A stretch of 35,326 nt of DNA, taken from the NCBI GenBank assembly GCA_003021905.1, contig PXPI01000096.1, positions 1 to 35,326 of the forward strand, given 5' to 3'. Source of the stretch: Cyanobacteria bacterium SW_9_44_58 (GTDB lineage: Bacteria > Cyanobacteriota > Cyanobacteriia > Cyanobacteriales > Rubidibacteraceae). The position numbers were made by a program, and so were the translations under genes. This document shows, piece by piece, positions 27,276 through 35,230 of the stretch (position 1 is the first letter of the stretch; the number at the start of each line of letters is the position of its first letter). The notes under the pieces are model-generated. The model saw nothing but the letters and a program-made list of their open reading frames with translations. It did no database searches and was not told the DNA's origin.

Positions 27276-27347
27276 TTCCGGTCAGAGATGACGTCTGATT
27301 GAATTTCAGACGCTGTCTCTAACCGTCGGCCGCAATTGATACCGGAA
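27276..27347. repeat. Nested inverted repeat between GT4 and MFS genes
   Basis: CGTCTGA (27292-27298) pairs with TCAGACG (27306-27312), flanked by AGAG/CTCT (27284-27287, 27317-27320). An outer TTCCGGT (27276-27282) matches ACCGGAA (27341-27347). Together they can form a tall interrupted hairpin of about 72 bases. It lies between two minus-strand genes and could be a processed or terminating structure, or a small palindromic element. Confidence 0.5.
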
Positions 27348-27430
27348 GCCAACTCTAGTTTAGGGCTTACACCTGTCCAAGCGTTCCTCGGAAGATGGTT
27401 CCCCTTGTCTCTAGCGACCATTGGTCAATT

Positions 27431-28792
27431 TTACTCTACTCCTGTACGGGAAATATACCAGGTTAGGAGTCCTCCTGCAATCGCAATTCCTGCTAAACTC
27501 AATAAAACAGCTTCTAAGCCGAAAATGGTCTCAGCTATACTGGCCAATGCCAAGGGTAAACTTAAGGCGATATTAACGGCATTATTTTGCAACCCAAAAA
27601 CTTTGCCGCGCTTATGTTCCGGGGTGTCTTCCTGAATAGTGGTTTGCATGGGAATGCCCACTACAGCCCCGAAAAAGCCCAACAAAACTGTTATTGCAAA
27701 TGCCAAAGCAACATCCGTGGTAAACAAGGCTAATCCCCCTAGGGAAGCGGCCATACCAAATGACCCCCATAGCCCTAATTGATGCCGTGACAAGCTTTGT
27801 CCCCAGTTGCCCAGAAAAGCTGCTCCCACTGCCATGCCAACACCGGCGGCAGCTAAAATAAAGCCGAATTGATCCGATTCTAAGTTCGGCAAGGTTTCCG
27901 CTAAACGCACCGCTAAGACAGCTAAGGCGGCAAAGATACAGAATAAAATTACTAACTGCACCATGGCATTGCGCACGCGATGGTTTTGGCGGAGATACTG
28001 AATCCCATCCCAAATATCTTGGAAGACATGGGGCGTTTCTGTCTCAGTTTTCGCTGTTTCTTGGGGATTTAGAGGCAACAGGACAATTCCTGCCAGGGCA
28101 TAGCCGGCACCGACGACAATTTCTTTGCTAAATTCCCAAGTTAGTCCTATCCACTGGGCAAATTGTTCGGTTAACCCTAACAGGGGTTCTCCCACGGCAA
28201 AGCCAATAATGACCGATGCCATCATGGTGGTCGTGTAAAGGGAATTGGCCGGCAGTAGATTTTTCCGTTGCACTAATAAAGGAATCGCAGTTTGTTCGGC
28301 GGGGGCAAAAAATTGCGTCAAGGTGGAAACTAAAAAGGTAACTGCTAATAAACACCAGAAGCCCACTGGCAGATTAAACCAGGGGGGTAAATCTTGAGAA
28401 ACATACAATAAAGCAGGAACGGACCAAACGAGTAAGCCTCGCACTAAATTCGTTCCCACTAAAACCCCTTTTTTCGACCAACGATCCACATAAACCCCCG
28501 CCAGTGAACCAAATAAGACGGCAGGAATGGTAAAGGCAATCATAATTGCTGAGACCCAACCACTGATGGTTTGGTCAGGGCGCTGGAAGTGACTGGCAAT
28601 AATACTGATCATTAAGACCAGATAGACTTTATCCGCTAATTGGGAAAAGATTTGACCGCTCCAGAGAGTTAAGAAACGATAATTTTTAAGGACGGGAAGA
28701 AACCCCTTTGTGTTATCTTCAGCAGGGGTTTGTGCCTTAATATCGCCTGCTTGTGCTGTGGAATTCGTTTGTTCTTGTTCTGATAATTTCAT
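27431..28792 (-). CDS. MFS transporter (DHA3/macrolide-efflux-like)
   Basis: The 453-residue protein has a hydrophilic N-terminus (MKLSEQEQTNSTAQAGD), then about 12 hydrophobic spans. YRFLTLWSGQIFSQLADKVYLV opens the first span and LAGVYVDRWSKKGVLVGTNLVRG gives motif A of the superfamily. FAPAEQTAIPLLVQRKNLLPANSL is characteristic of the DHA3-type exporters related to macrolide efflux proteins. The frame is open further upstream to 28921, but that would overlap recO by 128 bp; the ATG at 28792 directly follows the recO stop (TAA-T-ATG), so coupled translation is likely. Substrate unknown. It is the last gene of the CBS-CP12, deoC, recO cluster. Confidence 0.87.
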   Translation of the reverse strand: MKLSEQEQTNSTAQAGDIKAQTPAEDNTKGFLPVLKNYRFLTLWSGQIFSQLADKVYLVLMISIIASHFQRPDQTISGWVSAIMIAFTIPAVLFGSLAGVYVDRWSKKGVLVGTNLVRGLLVWSVPALLYVSQDLPPWFNLPVGFWCLLAVTFLVSTLTQFFAPAEQTAIPLLVQRKNLLPANSLYTTTMMASVIIGFAVGEPLLGLTEQFAQWIGLTWEFSKEIVVGAGYALAGIVLLPLNPQETAKTETETPHVFQDIWDGIQYLRQNHRVRNAMVQLVILFCIFAALAVLAVRLAETLPNLESDQFGFILAAAGVGMAVGAAFLGNWGQSLSRHQLGLWGSFGMAASLGGLALFTTDVALAFAITVLLGFFGAVVGIPMQTTIQEDTPEHKRGKVFGLQNNAVNIALSLPLALASIAETIFGLEAVLLSLAGIAIAGGLLTWYISRTGVE

Positions 28793-28793
28793 A

Positions 28794-29627
28794 TTATTTG
28801 ATTGCAGAAGTAATGGCATCCGAAGGATAAGTTTGGCAAGCGAGCAAGCTTTCCACCAAACTCGCTGAACGAATGGAAAAATGAAAATGATATTCTGTAT
28901 AGTTTCGTAACAGTTTTTCAATCGCTTGTAAATGAATCGCTTCTCCTGAAAAATCAGAAGAAAGCTGGGGTTGGGAAAACTGTTGCAATAACATTAATTC
29001 TGCAACACTGAGGATCTGATTAACAGGTTCTTGCCCTTGCTCAATAATCCCGCCAGCTTGGTTGCTAAATCCCACACGCGAGTTGGGATCCCTATAATCC
29101 ACTGTTAGGGGACGTTGGGTTAGGCAGCAATTATAGACTTGCGGGGCAATTCCTGCTAAAGATAAAAGATGAAAAATTCCTTGGTTCAGTAAGGGCAACA
29201 AGGCTTGGGCTAGGGGTTCTCCCCCTTGTTCCGGGGAAACTGGACGGGCCTCAATGCGGTTTAGGTGTTCCCGCAACAGGGTAAACAGTTCTGATTGGGG
29301 CTGTTCACTGAGGGCAAAACCAAGCGCGATTTCTGCCAAATACTGACTAATGGCAAGTTTTCCTAAATTGCGGCTGAGTTGGGAATAGGTATAGATCGTC
29401 TCTGCTTGGGTGAGACGGTACAGGGAAGAACGCCCTTTGACTAACAACAGTTGATTCACCACAAACAGTTCACTGCGGCCGCGCAAACTGGAATGATGTT
29501 TCCGCGCTCCCCCAGCAACAGCCTTAATCAGACCATATTCCGGCGTTAAAATTGTCAGTAAACGATCGCGCTCTCCTAAGGGCACACCTTTCAAGTTAAT
29601 GCCCGTTGCTTGATAGGTTTGACTCAT
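28794..29627 (-). CDS. recO: DNA repair protein RecO
   Basis: The 277-residue protein matches RecO, which with RecF and RecR loads RecA on SSB-coated single-stranded DNA. The N-terminal OB fold shows YQATGINLKGVPLGERDRLL and TPEYGLIKAVAGGARK, followed by SSLRGRSELFVVNQLLL. The C-terminal helical part contains the LLSLAGIAPQVYNC block, where bacterial homologues often carry a zinc site; here the cysteines are reduced to a close pair (CC) and the site may be absent. An AGGAGG ribosome site lies a few bases before the ATG. A CTCCTG copy 24 bases further up could pair with it. deoC lies 44 bp upstream on the same strand. Confidence 0.92.
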   Translation of the reverse strand: MSQTYQATGINLKGVPLGERDRLLTILTPEYGLIKAVAGGARKHHSSLRGRSELFVVNQLLLVKGRSSLYRLTQAETIYTYSQLSRNLGKLAISQYLAEIALGFALSEQPQSELFTLLREHLNRIEARPVSPEQGGEPLAQALLPLLNQGIFHLLSLAGIAPQVYNCCLTQRPLTVDYRDPNSRVGFSNQAGGIIEQGQEPVNQILSVAELMLLQQFSQPQLSSDFSGEAIHLQAIEKLLRNYTEYHFHFSIRSASLVESLLACQTYPSDAITSAIK

Positions 29628-29671
29628 TCTCCTCCTGCACGTCCACTATTGCTCACGATAACAGGAGCAGC

Positions 29672-30364
29672 CTAAGTCTCTGCATCCTCTGGATAACTGA
29701 TTTTTTCTTCTCGTTCCCGAATCAGTTTCAGACTGTGGGAAGTGCCCAATCGATTCGCCCCGGCGTTTAGCAGCGCGATCGCGTTTTCTCGGCTGCGAAT
29801 GCCGCCAGAGGCTTTAATCCCCACTTGCCCTTTCGTAATTTCTCGAATCAATTCCACATCAGCGACAGTTGCCCCGCCAAACCAACCGGTATTGGTTTTA
29901 ATAAAAGCCACGCCGGCATCCAAACACACTTCCACTGCTAACTGCTTTTCTTGCTGCGTCAGCAATCCCGTTTCAATAATCGCTTTGACGGTTTGTCCCG
30001 TTTCTTCGCAAATTTGCGCCATTTCCCGGTTTACGCGCTCAGGTTCTCCGGCTTTTAACCATCCTAAATTAATCACGACATCCAACTCGCTAGCCCCATT
30101 TTCCGTTGCTTCTTGGGCTTCGTAGCATTTGGTGGCCGTCGTTGTTGCCCCAGTGGGAAACCCAATCACCGTACAGACTTCCGGGGCTTTTGCATGTAAG
30201 TATTCCGTGGCTTGACGAACAAAACTGGGATAAACACAAACGGTGGGAAAATTGTGTTGCCAGGCTTCATTGCAACAGCGTTTCAAGTCCTCTAATTTGG
30301 CAGCCGGATTTAAAAGGGAGTGATCGATAGTACTGGCAATATTGATGTCTTGATTGAAAACCAT
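29672..30364 (-). CDS. deoC: Deoxyribose-phosphate aldolase
   Basis: The 230-residue class I aldolase splits 2-deoxyribose 5-phosphate into acetaldehyde and glyceraldehyde 3-phosphate, linking deoxynucleoside salvage to central carbon. The Schiff-base lysine is K156 in FIKTNTGW (KTSTG in most homologues) and the second lysine is K184 in [10 protein letters not shown]95 in ELDVVINLG is the proton-relay residue. The N-terminal IDHSLLNP is also standard. The start is ATG at 30364, 3 bp after the CBS-CP12 stop, so translation is probably coupled. Length is normal for the short bacterial form. Confidence 0.94.
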   Translation of the reverse strand: MVFNQDINIASTIDHSLLNPAAKLEDLKRCCNEAWQHNFPTVCVYPSFVRQATEYLHAKAPEVCTVIGFPTGATTTATKCYEAQEATENGASELDVVINLGWLKAGEPERVNREMAQICEETGQTVKAIIETGLLTQQEKQLAVEVCLDAGVAFIKTNTGWFGGATVADVELIREITKGQVGIKASGGIRSRENAIALLNAGANRLGTSHSLKLIREREEKISYPEDAET

Positions 30365-30367
30365 GCT

Positions 30368-30931
30368 TTAGCCTCGGGCGATATTGTGCATTTTTTCCGC
30401 TTTTTGGTGCGCTGCTTCCGCTTGCAATTCTTCTACCACATCCCAAGCCACTGCACATTCTGAAGAATTGTTACCGTTCACTTCACATGCTTGCCGGGCT
30501 TTGGCAACGGCATTGTTAATTTCTTCTTCCAAAACTTTCTCTTTTGGTTTTTCCACGAAGTCGCTTTTCATCAAAATATCAGCAGTAGAAACCAATCCCA
30601 ACAATTCCGCTTGAATTACCGGCGCATGATGAATCTGGGCTTGGGCAAACAAACGCGCCACATATTCCACCCCTAAATCAGGATTAACCACGATACAAGG
30701 TTTGGTCATCACTTCCGACACTCTCACCTGTTCGGGATCTTTCCCATAAGCGGCCACTTGTTTCACAATATCGGTGTCAGTGATTATGCCATAAGCATCT
30801 GCTTCTCGACGGCGATCGACAATTAAGCATCGAATATTTTTTTCTCGCATCAATTGGACGGCTTCTGCAATGGTGGCCGATCCTTTAATTTTAACCACCT
30901 CTGTGGTCATAATTTCTTTGGCTTTCATCAT
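30368..30931 (-). CDS. CBS-CP12 fusion protein
   Basis: The 187-residue protein has two CBS motifs (about 1-60 and 70-125; KEIMTTEVVKIKGSATIAEA, then SEVMTKPCIVVNPDLGVEYV). A CP12-like tail follows at about 135-187. The tail holds the signature AWDVVEEL (162-169) and the N-terminal cysteine pair C149/C159, which in CP12 forms a redox disulfide. It ends shortly after, without the C-terminal cysteine loop that binds GAPDH. CBS-CP12 fusions are known in cyanobacteria. They are thought to sense adenylates and redox state and to act on Calvin-cycle enzymes such as phosphoribulokinase. It heads a tight cluster with deoC (3 bp apart). Confidence 0.9.
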   Translation of the reverse strand: MMKAKEIMTTEVVKIKGSATIAEAVQLMREKNIRCLIVDRRREADAYGIITDTDIVKQVAAYGKDPEQVRVSEVMTKPCIVVNPDLGVEYVARLFAQAQIHHAPVIQAELLGLVSTADILMKSDFVEKPKEKVLEEEINNAVAKARQACEVNGNNSSECAVAWDVVEELQAEAAHQKAEKMHNIARG

Positions 30932-31029
30932 GATTTAGTTAATCCTTGAATTGGGTTGGCTTTTGATGAATCTGGGGCCAACTTTATCATTTTATGATGT
31001 TATTGGATTGCGGGTTGTTATAATAATGG

Positions 31030-31452
31030 TTAACGTCGATTTTTGGTTAATTTTAATTGCGTTCCTTGGTCATTCCAATGGACATGATCAAAAATTTGAT
31101 ATAAAATACATAGCCCCCTCCCTGTTTCTGCATTATCTGCCGGGAGAAGACTATCGGGATTATCTTGACAACAACAGTTGGGAATAAAGCCAGCGCCGTG
31201 ATCGGTAATGACCCAATTACCGTGCGTGCTCATAATGGCATACTGGACAGCAATCGTTTTTCCAGGATCTAATTGGTTCCCATGTTTGGCGGCATTAACC
31301 AATGCCTCTTGTAATCCCAACCGAATTTCGGCTTGCCAGTCCGGGGGAACTTTCGCTACGAGAAGGTCTAAAATGGGACCGAGATATAGAGTTGAGGCAA
31401 AACTGACTGTCCCCCACTTGCATTTTGTTGGACGGGGCAATAATGCAATCAC
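31030..31452 (-). CDS. RsbW-like ATP-binding protein (anti-sigma regulatory factor)
   Basis: The 140-residue protein is a stand-alone HATPase_c domain of the GHKL type, as in the anti-sigma kinases RsbW and SpoIIAB. The N box is LGLQEALVNAAKHGN (about 47-61), the G1-like motif is DHGAGF, and the G2-like motif is ETGRGLCILYQIFD. Such proteins bind a sigma factor or phosphorylate an anti-sigma antagonist (STAS) protein. No STAS or sigma gene is in the window, so the partner is unknown. The gene starts 62 bp downstream of a U-run that ends a likely small RNA on the same strand, and it might instead be carried on the same transcript as a long-leader mRNA. Confidence 0.85.
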   Translation of the reverse strand: MIALLPRPTKCKWGTVSFASTLYLGPILDLLVAKVPPDWQAEIRLGLQEALVNAAKHGNQLDPGKTIAVQYAIMSTHGNWVITDHGAGFIPNCCCQDNPDSLLPADNAETGRGLCILYQIFDHVHWNDQGTQLKLTKNRR

Positions 31453-31514
31453 GCGCTATTACCTCACTTTTTCTAAAAGCCTTTAGGAAGAGATTAATTA
31501 GTAGAAAATCGGTC

Positions 31515-31787
31515 AAAAAAAAGCCCATTCAGCTATTAAAAGCTGTTTCGTTTTTAATTGGAATTGCTACATTTAATTATATCAAAAATTTGACAAGGTT
31601 GAACTCTCCACGGATTAAAATCACATCTTGTTGCCCTCGAAGGACTCTTCCAAAAGGAAGTGGCACGTTCAAAGATGCCCTACAGACAAGTTACTTTCAT
31701 ACTGCCAAGTTAATTGATTACTTCGTTGTTTAAGTATTAACAGGATTTTTAGTTTAAGCCTGACGGTTTTTTCACCATCTGTGGGCC
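31515..31787 (-). ncRNA. Candidate structured non-coding RNA (about 273 nt)
   Basis: The RNA would begin at G31787, 7 bases after a TATAAT, and end in eight U (31522-31515). Its ends pair: minus-strand GGCCCA (31787-31782) with TGGGC plus the first U (31527-31522). AAAA just upstream of the start could lengthen the stem, and CAG/CTG extends it inward past a 2-base bulge. In the middle, GCATCTT/AAGATGT (31678-31672 with 31629-31623) encloses TGCC/GGCA and a 5-bp CTTCC-TTTT-GGAAG hairpin (31660-31647). It could be a stand-alone RNA, for instance of 6S-like architecture, although it is longer than usual 6S. It could also be a 5' leader of the RsbW-like gene. I match it to no known family. Confidence 0.5.
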
Positions 31788-31793
31788 TTTTCA

Positions 31794-31823
31794 ATTATAG
31801 CAGATACAAAAGACTAAAGTCTA
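31794..31823 (-). promoter_or_regulatory. Promoter of the RNA candidate
   Basis: On the minus strand a perfect -10 box TATAAT (31799-31794) stands 18 bp after TAGACT (31823-31818), which matches four of six -35 positions. The expected start, near 31787, coincides with the first base of the closing stem of the RNA candidate. It lies 11 bases or more downstream of the rRNA methyltransferase stop, so it separates the two transcripts. Confidence 0.6.
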
Positions 31824-31833
31824 AATCTGCCAT

Positions 31834-33246
31834 TCATGAGGGGCTGTCGTCGGAACTTGGTTCCGACGCTTGTAAAAAGGCGGCACATTCCACATGAGCA
31901 GTTTGCGGGAAAAAGTCCGCCGGTTGAATCAGGGTGGCTTCATAGCCGCAGGCGGATAACTGTTGTAAGTCGCGAGCGAGTGTGGCAGGGCGGCAACTCA
32001 AATAAACCAGCTTTGGCGGTTGCAACTGGGCAATGGTGTCTAAAACAGCGCGATCGCAGCCTTTTCGGGGGGGATCGAGAAAAATGAGATCAGGCGCCGT
32101 CTCTAATTGGGGAAGAATCGTCTCCACGTTTCCGACATGAAATGTTACATTGTCAATCTGATTGCGTTGGGCACTGCGTCTTGCTTGCGCGATCGCGCTT
32201 GTTTGGGATTCAATGCCAATGACGTGCCGGGCTTGACGGGCAAGGGGCAGAGTAAACGTTCCTACCCCGCAATAAGCATCAACAACGGTTTCGCTGCCAG
32301 TAAGGGCTAACTTGTCTAAAATAAAATCGCACAGCACTTCTGCGGTTTCGGTATTCACCTGGAAAAACGTATCGGGGCGCAAATAAAAGGTTAATCCCGC
32401 AAATTGTTCTTCTAATTCGTCTTTACCGGCAATACAGCGCGTTTCTTTGCCGAAAATAATGTTGTTGCGTTGAGGATTGCGATTGAGACATACCCCGACT
32501 AATTCTGGGAACTGATTCAACCAAGTGTTTGCCTGGGCTTCAACTCCTTCCAGATTCCAATCCGTACTGATTAAGGTTAATAGCACCTCTCCGGTATGCC
32601 GTCCGATTCTCAGGGCTAAATGACGCAGTTTTCCGGTTTCTCGGGTTTCGTGATAAATCTCCCAACCTTGGGCTTCAATATCTTGCTTAATTTGGGCTAA
32701 AAACGGATCTAGACGAGAATCTTGAACCGGACATTGATTGAGATTAACTAATTTATGAGATCCTTTGCGGTAGTATCCCGCTTGCACTTGCCCGGTGGCG
32801 GACCGTTGGAGGGGATAAGCTACCTTGTTTCGATAGTGTAACCCGCTGCCCCGGCTTAACATTTCGGCAACCGGAGGATGGGAAATTTTGCCAATGCGTT
32901 CTAAGGCATCGATAATGATTTGCTGTTTGGCTTGGTGTTGGTAGGGGAAATCAATATGTTGCCACTGACAGCCCCCGCACTTGTCCGCCACGATACAATG
33001 GGGGCGAATCCGATGCGGCGATAGGGTTAGCAATTGTTGAAGTTTCCCATAAGCATATTTGGATTTGACGCGAACGAGACGCACTAACGCGCGATCGCCG
33101 GTCACAGTATCCGGGACAAACACGGCACGCCCTTGCCAACGCCCCACCCCATCAGCGCGATCGCTGAGATCGCTAATTTCCACTTCAATTAAACTGCCTT
33201 GTTGCCATTTTGGGGGATTTGTCTCGGTAACTGACATAATTCTCAC
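31834..33246 (-). CDS. 23S rRNA (uracil-5-)-methyltransferase, RlmD/RumA family
   Basis: The 470-residue protein has a TRAM RNA-binding domain (about 15-75; EVEISDLSDRADGVGRW) and the iron-sulfur cysteines C84, C90, C93 and C172. It ends in a Rossmann methyltransferase domain that makes 5-methyluridine in 23S rRNA. SAM-binding VDAYCGVGTFTL, the FLDPPRKGCD block and the nucleophile C418 in VYLSCRPATLARDL are present. Which uridine is modified (RlmC, RlmD or a dual-site RlmCD-like activity) cannot be told by eye. Translation may start at 33246 or at the Met three codons later (33237). The last codons contain a 9-bp perfect hairpin (31848-31868). Confidence 0.9.
   Translation of the reverse strand: MRIMSVTETNPPKWQQGSLIEVEISDLSDRADGVGRWQGRAVFVPDTVTGDRALVRLVRVKSKYAYGKLQQLLTLSPHRIRPHCIVADKCGGCQWQHIDFPYQHQAKQQIIIDALERIGKISHPPVAEMLSRGSGLHYRNKVAYPLQRSATGQVQAGYYRKGSHKLVNLNQCPVQDSRLDPFLAQIKQDIEAQGWEIYHETRETGKLRHLALRIGRHTGEVLLTLISTDWNLEGVEAQANTWLNQFPELVGVCLNRNPQRNNIIFGKETRCIAGKDELEEQFAGLTFYLRPDTFFQVNTETAEVLCDFILDKLALTGSETVVDAYCGVGTFTLPLARQARHVIGIESQTSAIAQARRSAQRNQIDNVTFHVGNVETILPQLETAPDLIFLDPPRKGCDRAVLDTIAQLQPPKLVYLSCRPATLARDLQQLSACGYEATLIQPADFFPQTAHVECAAFLQASEPSSDDSPS
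31848..31868 (-). terminator. Hairpin inside the last codons of the rRNA methyltransferase gene
   Basis: CGTCGGAAC (31848-31856) pairs perfectly with GTTCCGACG (31860-31868) around a 3-nt loop. It overlaps the final codons of the gene. No T-run follows, so it may protect the mRNA end or act as a weak terminator. It resembles the hairpin at 4105-4125 in its GGAA...TTCC core. Confidence 0.45.
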
Positions 33247-33376
33247 TAATTTCTTTCCTTCAGATACTGTTAATTGTTAATGATCCATTCCTTTTGCTCG
33301 CGATCGCGACTCCGGGTTTTGCGATACTACCAGAACAACACAAGCAACAAAAATTCAATCACTTACCAAAACTTTA

Positions 33377-35074
33377 TTATCGGGGCCAAATTTCAACTGC
33401 CTTATCAGCTAAGTGATCGGCACGACGTTTTATTTCTTCTTCATTCCAAACTGAGACGTTTTCAAAGTATCTATTAAGAGAAATGTTACTATCACTTAGA
33501 TACTCTTTTTTTTCTTTAAACGGCTTATCAGATAATTCAGAATTGTATGCAGTCAGGGTTAAGTTACCAACTGTATGCAACCATTCTTTGTGTATGGTAT
33601 CATATCTTTCTCCCAACATTTCCTGCCAAGATTCATTTAATTTTTGTGGCATGATATGTTCGATAGTTAAATTGTTTGGATTGACCTGCTCTTTATTTTG
33701 CCAATTTTCTAAACTTTCTAGAATCATTTTGGCGCGCTCTCTCTGATTTTGATTATATAAAGAAAAGCTTATAAAATTTTCGCAAAATTCTTGATTATTA
33801 GGCCATCTTTTATTTCCTTCAAACTCGCTTAATGTAGCGTGTAGTCCTTCAACTAAATCTTTATAACCCTTTTTTTGGATTTGGCTGTATAATTTAGTAA
33901 AAACACCGCCTAAACTTTTTGTAAGTATTTTAACAAACAAGCGACGTACGAAGTAGGACTCTAAATATTGCAAAATTTTCAAAAAATCTTGTAAGGATAT
34001 AATTTCATTTTCATAACAATCGTAAATATTAATCAAGAAAATACGGCTTGTCGTAAAATCCAACCTATTTAAACGATAAAACTTTTCGCGTAACTTGGAA
34101 TTTGATTCTCGCTCGCAAAAACGAATGCGTTGGTAATATCGAGTAAATCGAGTAAGTCTTTCAAGTTTTTGTTCAATTTTATTACCTTTAAAATAATTTT
34201 TTGTTTCTTTATAAACATTTTTCTGAGAAACTGATTTTCCATCCTTTCTTAAAAATGTCCAAAAAGCTGTTGTTAGCTCTTTTGCGGAATCTCCAGAATC
34301 TTTTAAATCCGCTTTAAATTCCTCTTGGATTGGCATCCATTTTTCTTTATAAAGTTTTTCCCTTTTTTCGTTTGGTAATTGCATAAAAATATAATTCCGA
34401 ACTAAATCTGCTTGCGTTAACTCTTGACCTTTATAATTTAAACTTTCAAAAATCAAATAAGGATCGTCTTGTTCTTGGTCCGAAGTAATATTAATAAAAA
34501 CTAATTTTTCAAGAATTACCGTTTTAAAGAGTTCGCATTGCAATTCGGTTTCTTCTTCTAAATCAGGATTAGGATTGCAAATTTTCTCATAGAAAAAATC
34601 ATATGCTTCGCAAATTTTTCCTGTTTCTGTTTCCTTACATGTATTATTAATTATGGATTTATAAATGTCGCGATCTTCTTGAGTTGGCAAAATTTTGTAG
34701 TGCTTATCATCTTTTTTAAATCTATTGATTAAAGATTCTTCATGAATTTCATCCGCAATTTCTTGTAAATTTGGTTTGTTTTTCTTAATATAATCTCGTA
34801 AAGTAGCTAATAAGAGAGTTAGTGTTGTTAAACGTTGTTGTCCATCGATAACTGTAAAAGGAGAAATTCCCTCTGCGGTTCCATGCCTAGATTCGGTAAC
34901 AATTGGACCTAAAAAATAAGAACCTTCGACTTCTTTTTTATAAATACTTAATAAGTCTTCCCATAAAGCTTGCCAATTTTCTTTGTTCCAGGAATAAGGA
35001 CGCTGAAAAAGCGGAATTTGAAATTGTTTAGTGCCTTCTAATAAATTACGTAAACTCGTTTCTAATGCCTTCAT
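33377..35074 (-). CDS. DUF262-DUF1524 protein, GmrSD-type restriction/defence candidate
   Basis: The 565-residue protein has an N-terminal DUF262 domain, related to ParB/Srx nucleotide-binding folds, with IPLFQRPYSW (20-29) and the hallmark VIDGQQRLTTLTLL (75-88). A long helical middle follows. The C-terminal DUF1524 domain is of the His-Me/HNH nuclease type, with TIEHIMPQ (H473) and LHTVGNLTLTAYNSELS (H500, N504). This order is that of single-chain GmrSD type IV restriction enzymes, which cut modified phage DNA using NTP hydrolysis. The gene is markedly AT-rich and free of HIP1 sites, and an IS630-like element follows, all pointing to an acquired island. Partner genes might lie past the window end. 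Activity is not shown. Confidence 0.87.
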   Translation of the reverse strand: MKALETSLRNLLEGTKQFQIPLFQRPYSWNKENWQALWEDLLSIYKKEVEGSYFLGPIVTESRHGTAEGISPFTVIDGQQRLTTLTLLLATLRDYIKKNKPNLQEIADEIHEESLINRFKKDDKHYKILPTQEDRDIYKSIINNTCKETETGKICEAYDFFYEKICNPNPDLEEETELQCELFKTVILEKLVFINITSDQEQDDPYLIFESLNYKGQELTQADLVRNYIFMQLPNEKREKLYKEKWMPIQEEFKADLKDSGDSAKELTTAFWTFLRKDGKSVSQKNVYKETKNYFKGNKIEQKLERLTRFTRYYQRIRFCERESNSKLREKFYRLNRLDFTTSRIFLINIYDCYENEIISLQDFLKILQYLESYFVRRLFVKILTKSLGGVFTKLYSQIQKKGYKDLVEGLHATLSEFEGNKRWPNNQEFCENFISFSLYNQNQRERAKMILESLENWQNKEQVNPNNLTIEHIMPQKLNESWQEMLGERYDTIHKEWLHTVGNLTLTAYNSELSDKPFKEKKEYLSDSNISLNRYFENVSVWNEEEIKRRADHLADKAVEIWPR

Positions 35075-35230
35075 AATTATTGCTAATCATAAATAATTAA
35101 CCAATAGTAAATTTTAGCAAGTTCAATTATTTTATTTAAAAGTTTTGATAAAAACAGATAACAATTTAGCTTAACTAAAAATTATTCAGCAAATAAGCAT
35201 AATTAATATTTAATTATAATTAACGGTTAT

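Larger units (their letters stand above)
31453..31833. other. 381-bp gap without a protein gene
   Basis: No convincing reading frame lies here: the short frames that cross it lack a ribosome site and resemble no family I know. The gap holds a promoter and a structured RNA candidate on the minus strand, described separately. The remainder, about 31453-31514, is the AT-rich leader of the RsbW-like gene. Confidence 0.7.
6150..33307. repeat. HIP1 octamers (GCGATCGC), about twenty dispersed copies
   Basis: By eye I find GCGATCGC starting at 6150, 7040, 7230, 7732, 8014, 8902, 11063, 11298, 13513, 14470, 18952, 19790, 20499, 21269, 29775, 32050, 32189, 33091, 33157 and 33300. Many are extended to CGCGATCGCG. 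This palindrome is a hallmark of many cyanobacterial genomes. Copies are missing from 14.5-18.9 kb and after 33.3 kb, where gene content looks accessory, but also from the first 6 kb and from 21.3-29.8 kb, which are mostly housekeeping. Confidence 0.85.

Noticed and set aside
27612-28559. Several short minus-strand frames inside the MFS gene
   Set aside because: They are shifted readings of the transporter gene on the same strand; the MFS frame carries the domain motifs.
28793-28921. Longer start for the MFS gene inside recO
   Set aside because: It would overlap recO by 128 bp, while a start directly after the recO stop gives a normal N-terminus.
30951-31187. 78-codon plus-strand frame opposite the RsbW-like gene
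   Set aside because: The antisense gene has clear GHKL motifs; this frame has no ribosome site or recognisable product.
31425-31733. 102-codon plus-strand frame across the RNA candidate
   Set aside because: Composition is random-looking (runs of Lys and scattered Cys), with no ribosome site; the minus strand offers promoter and RNA structure instead.
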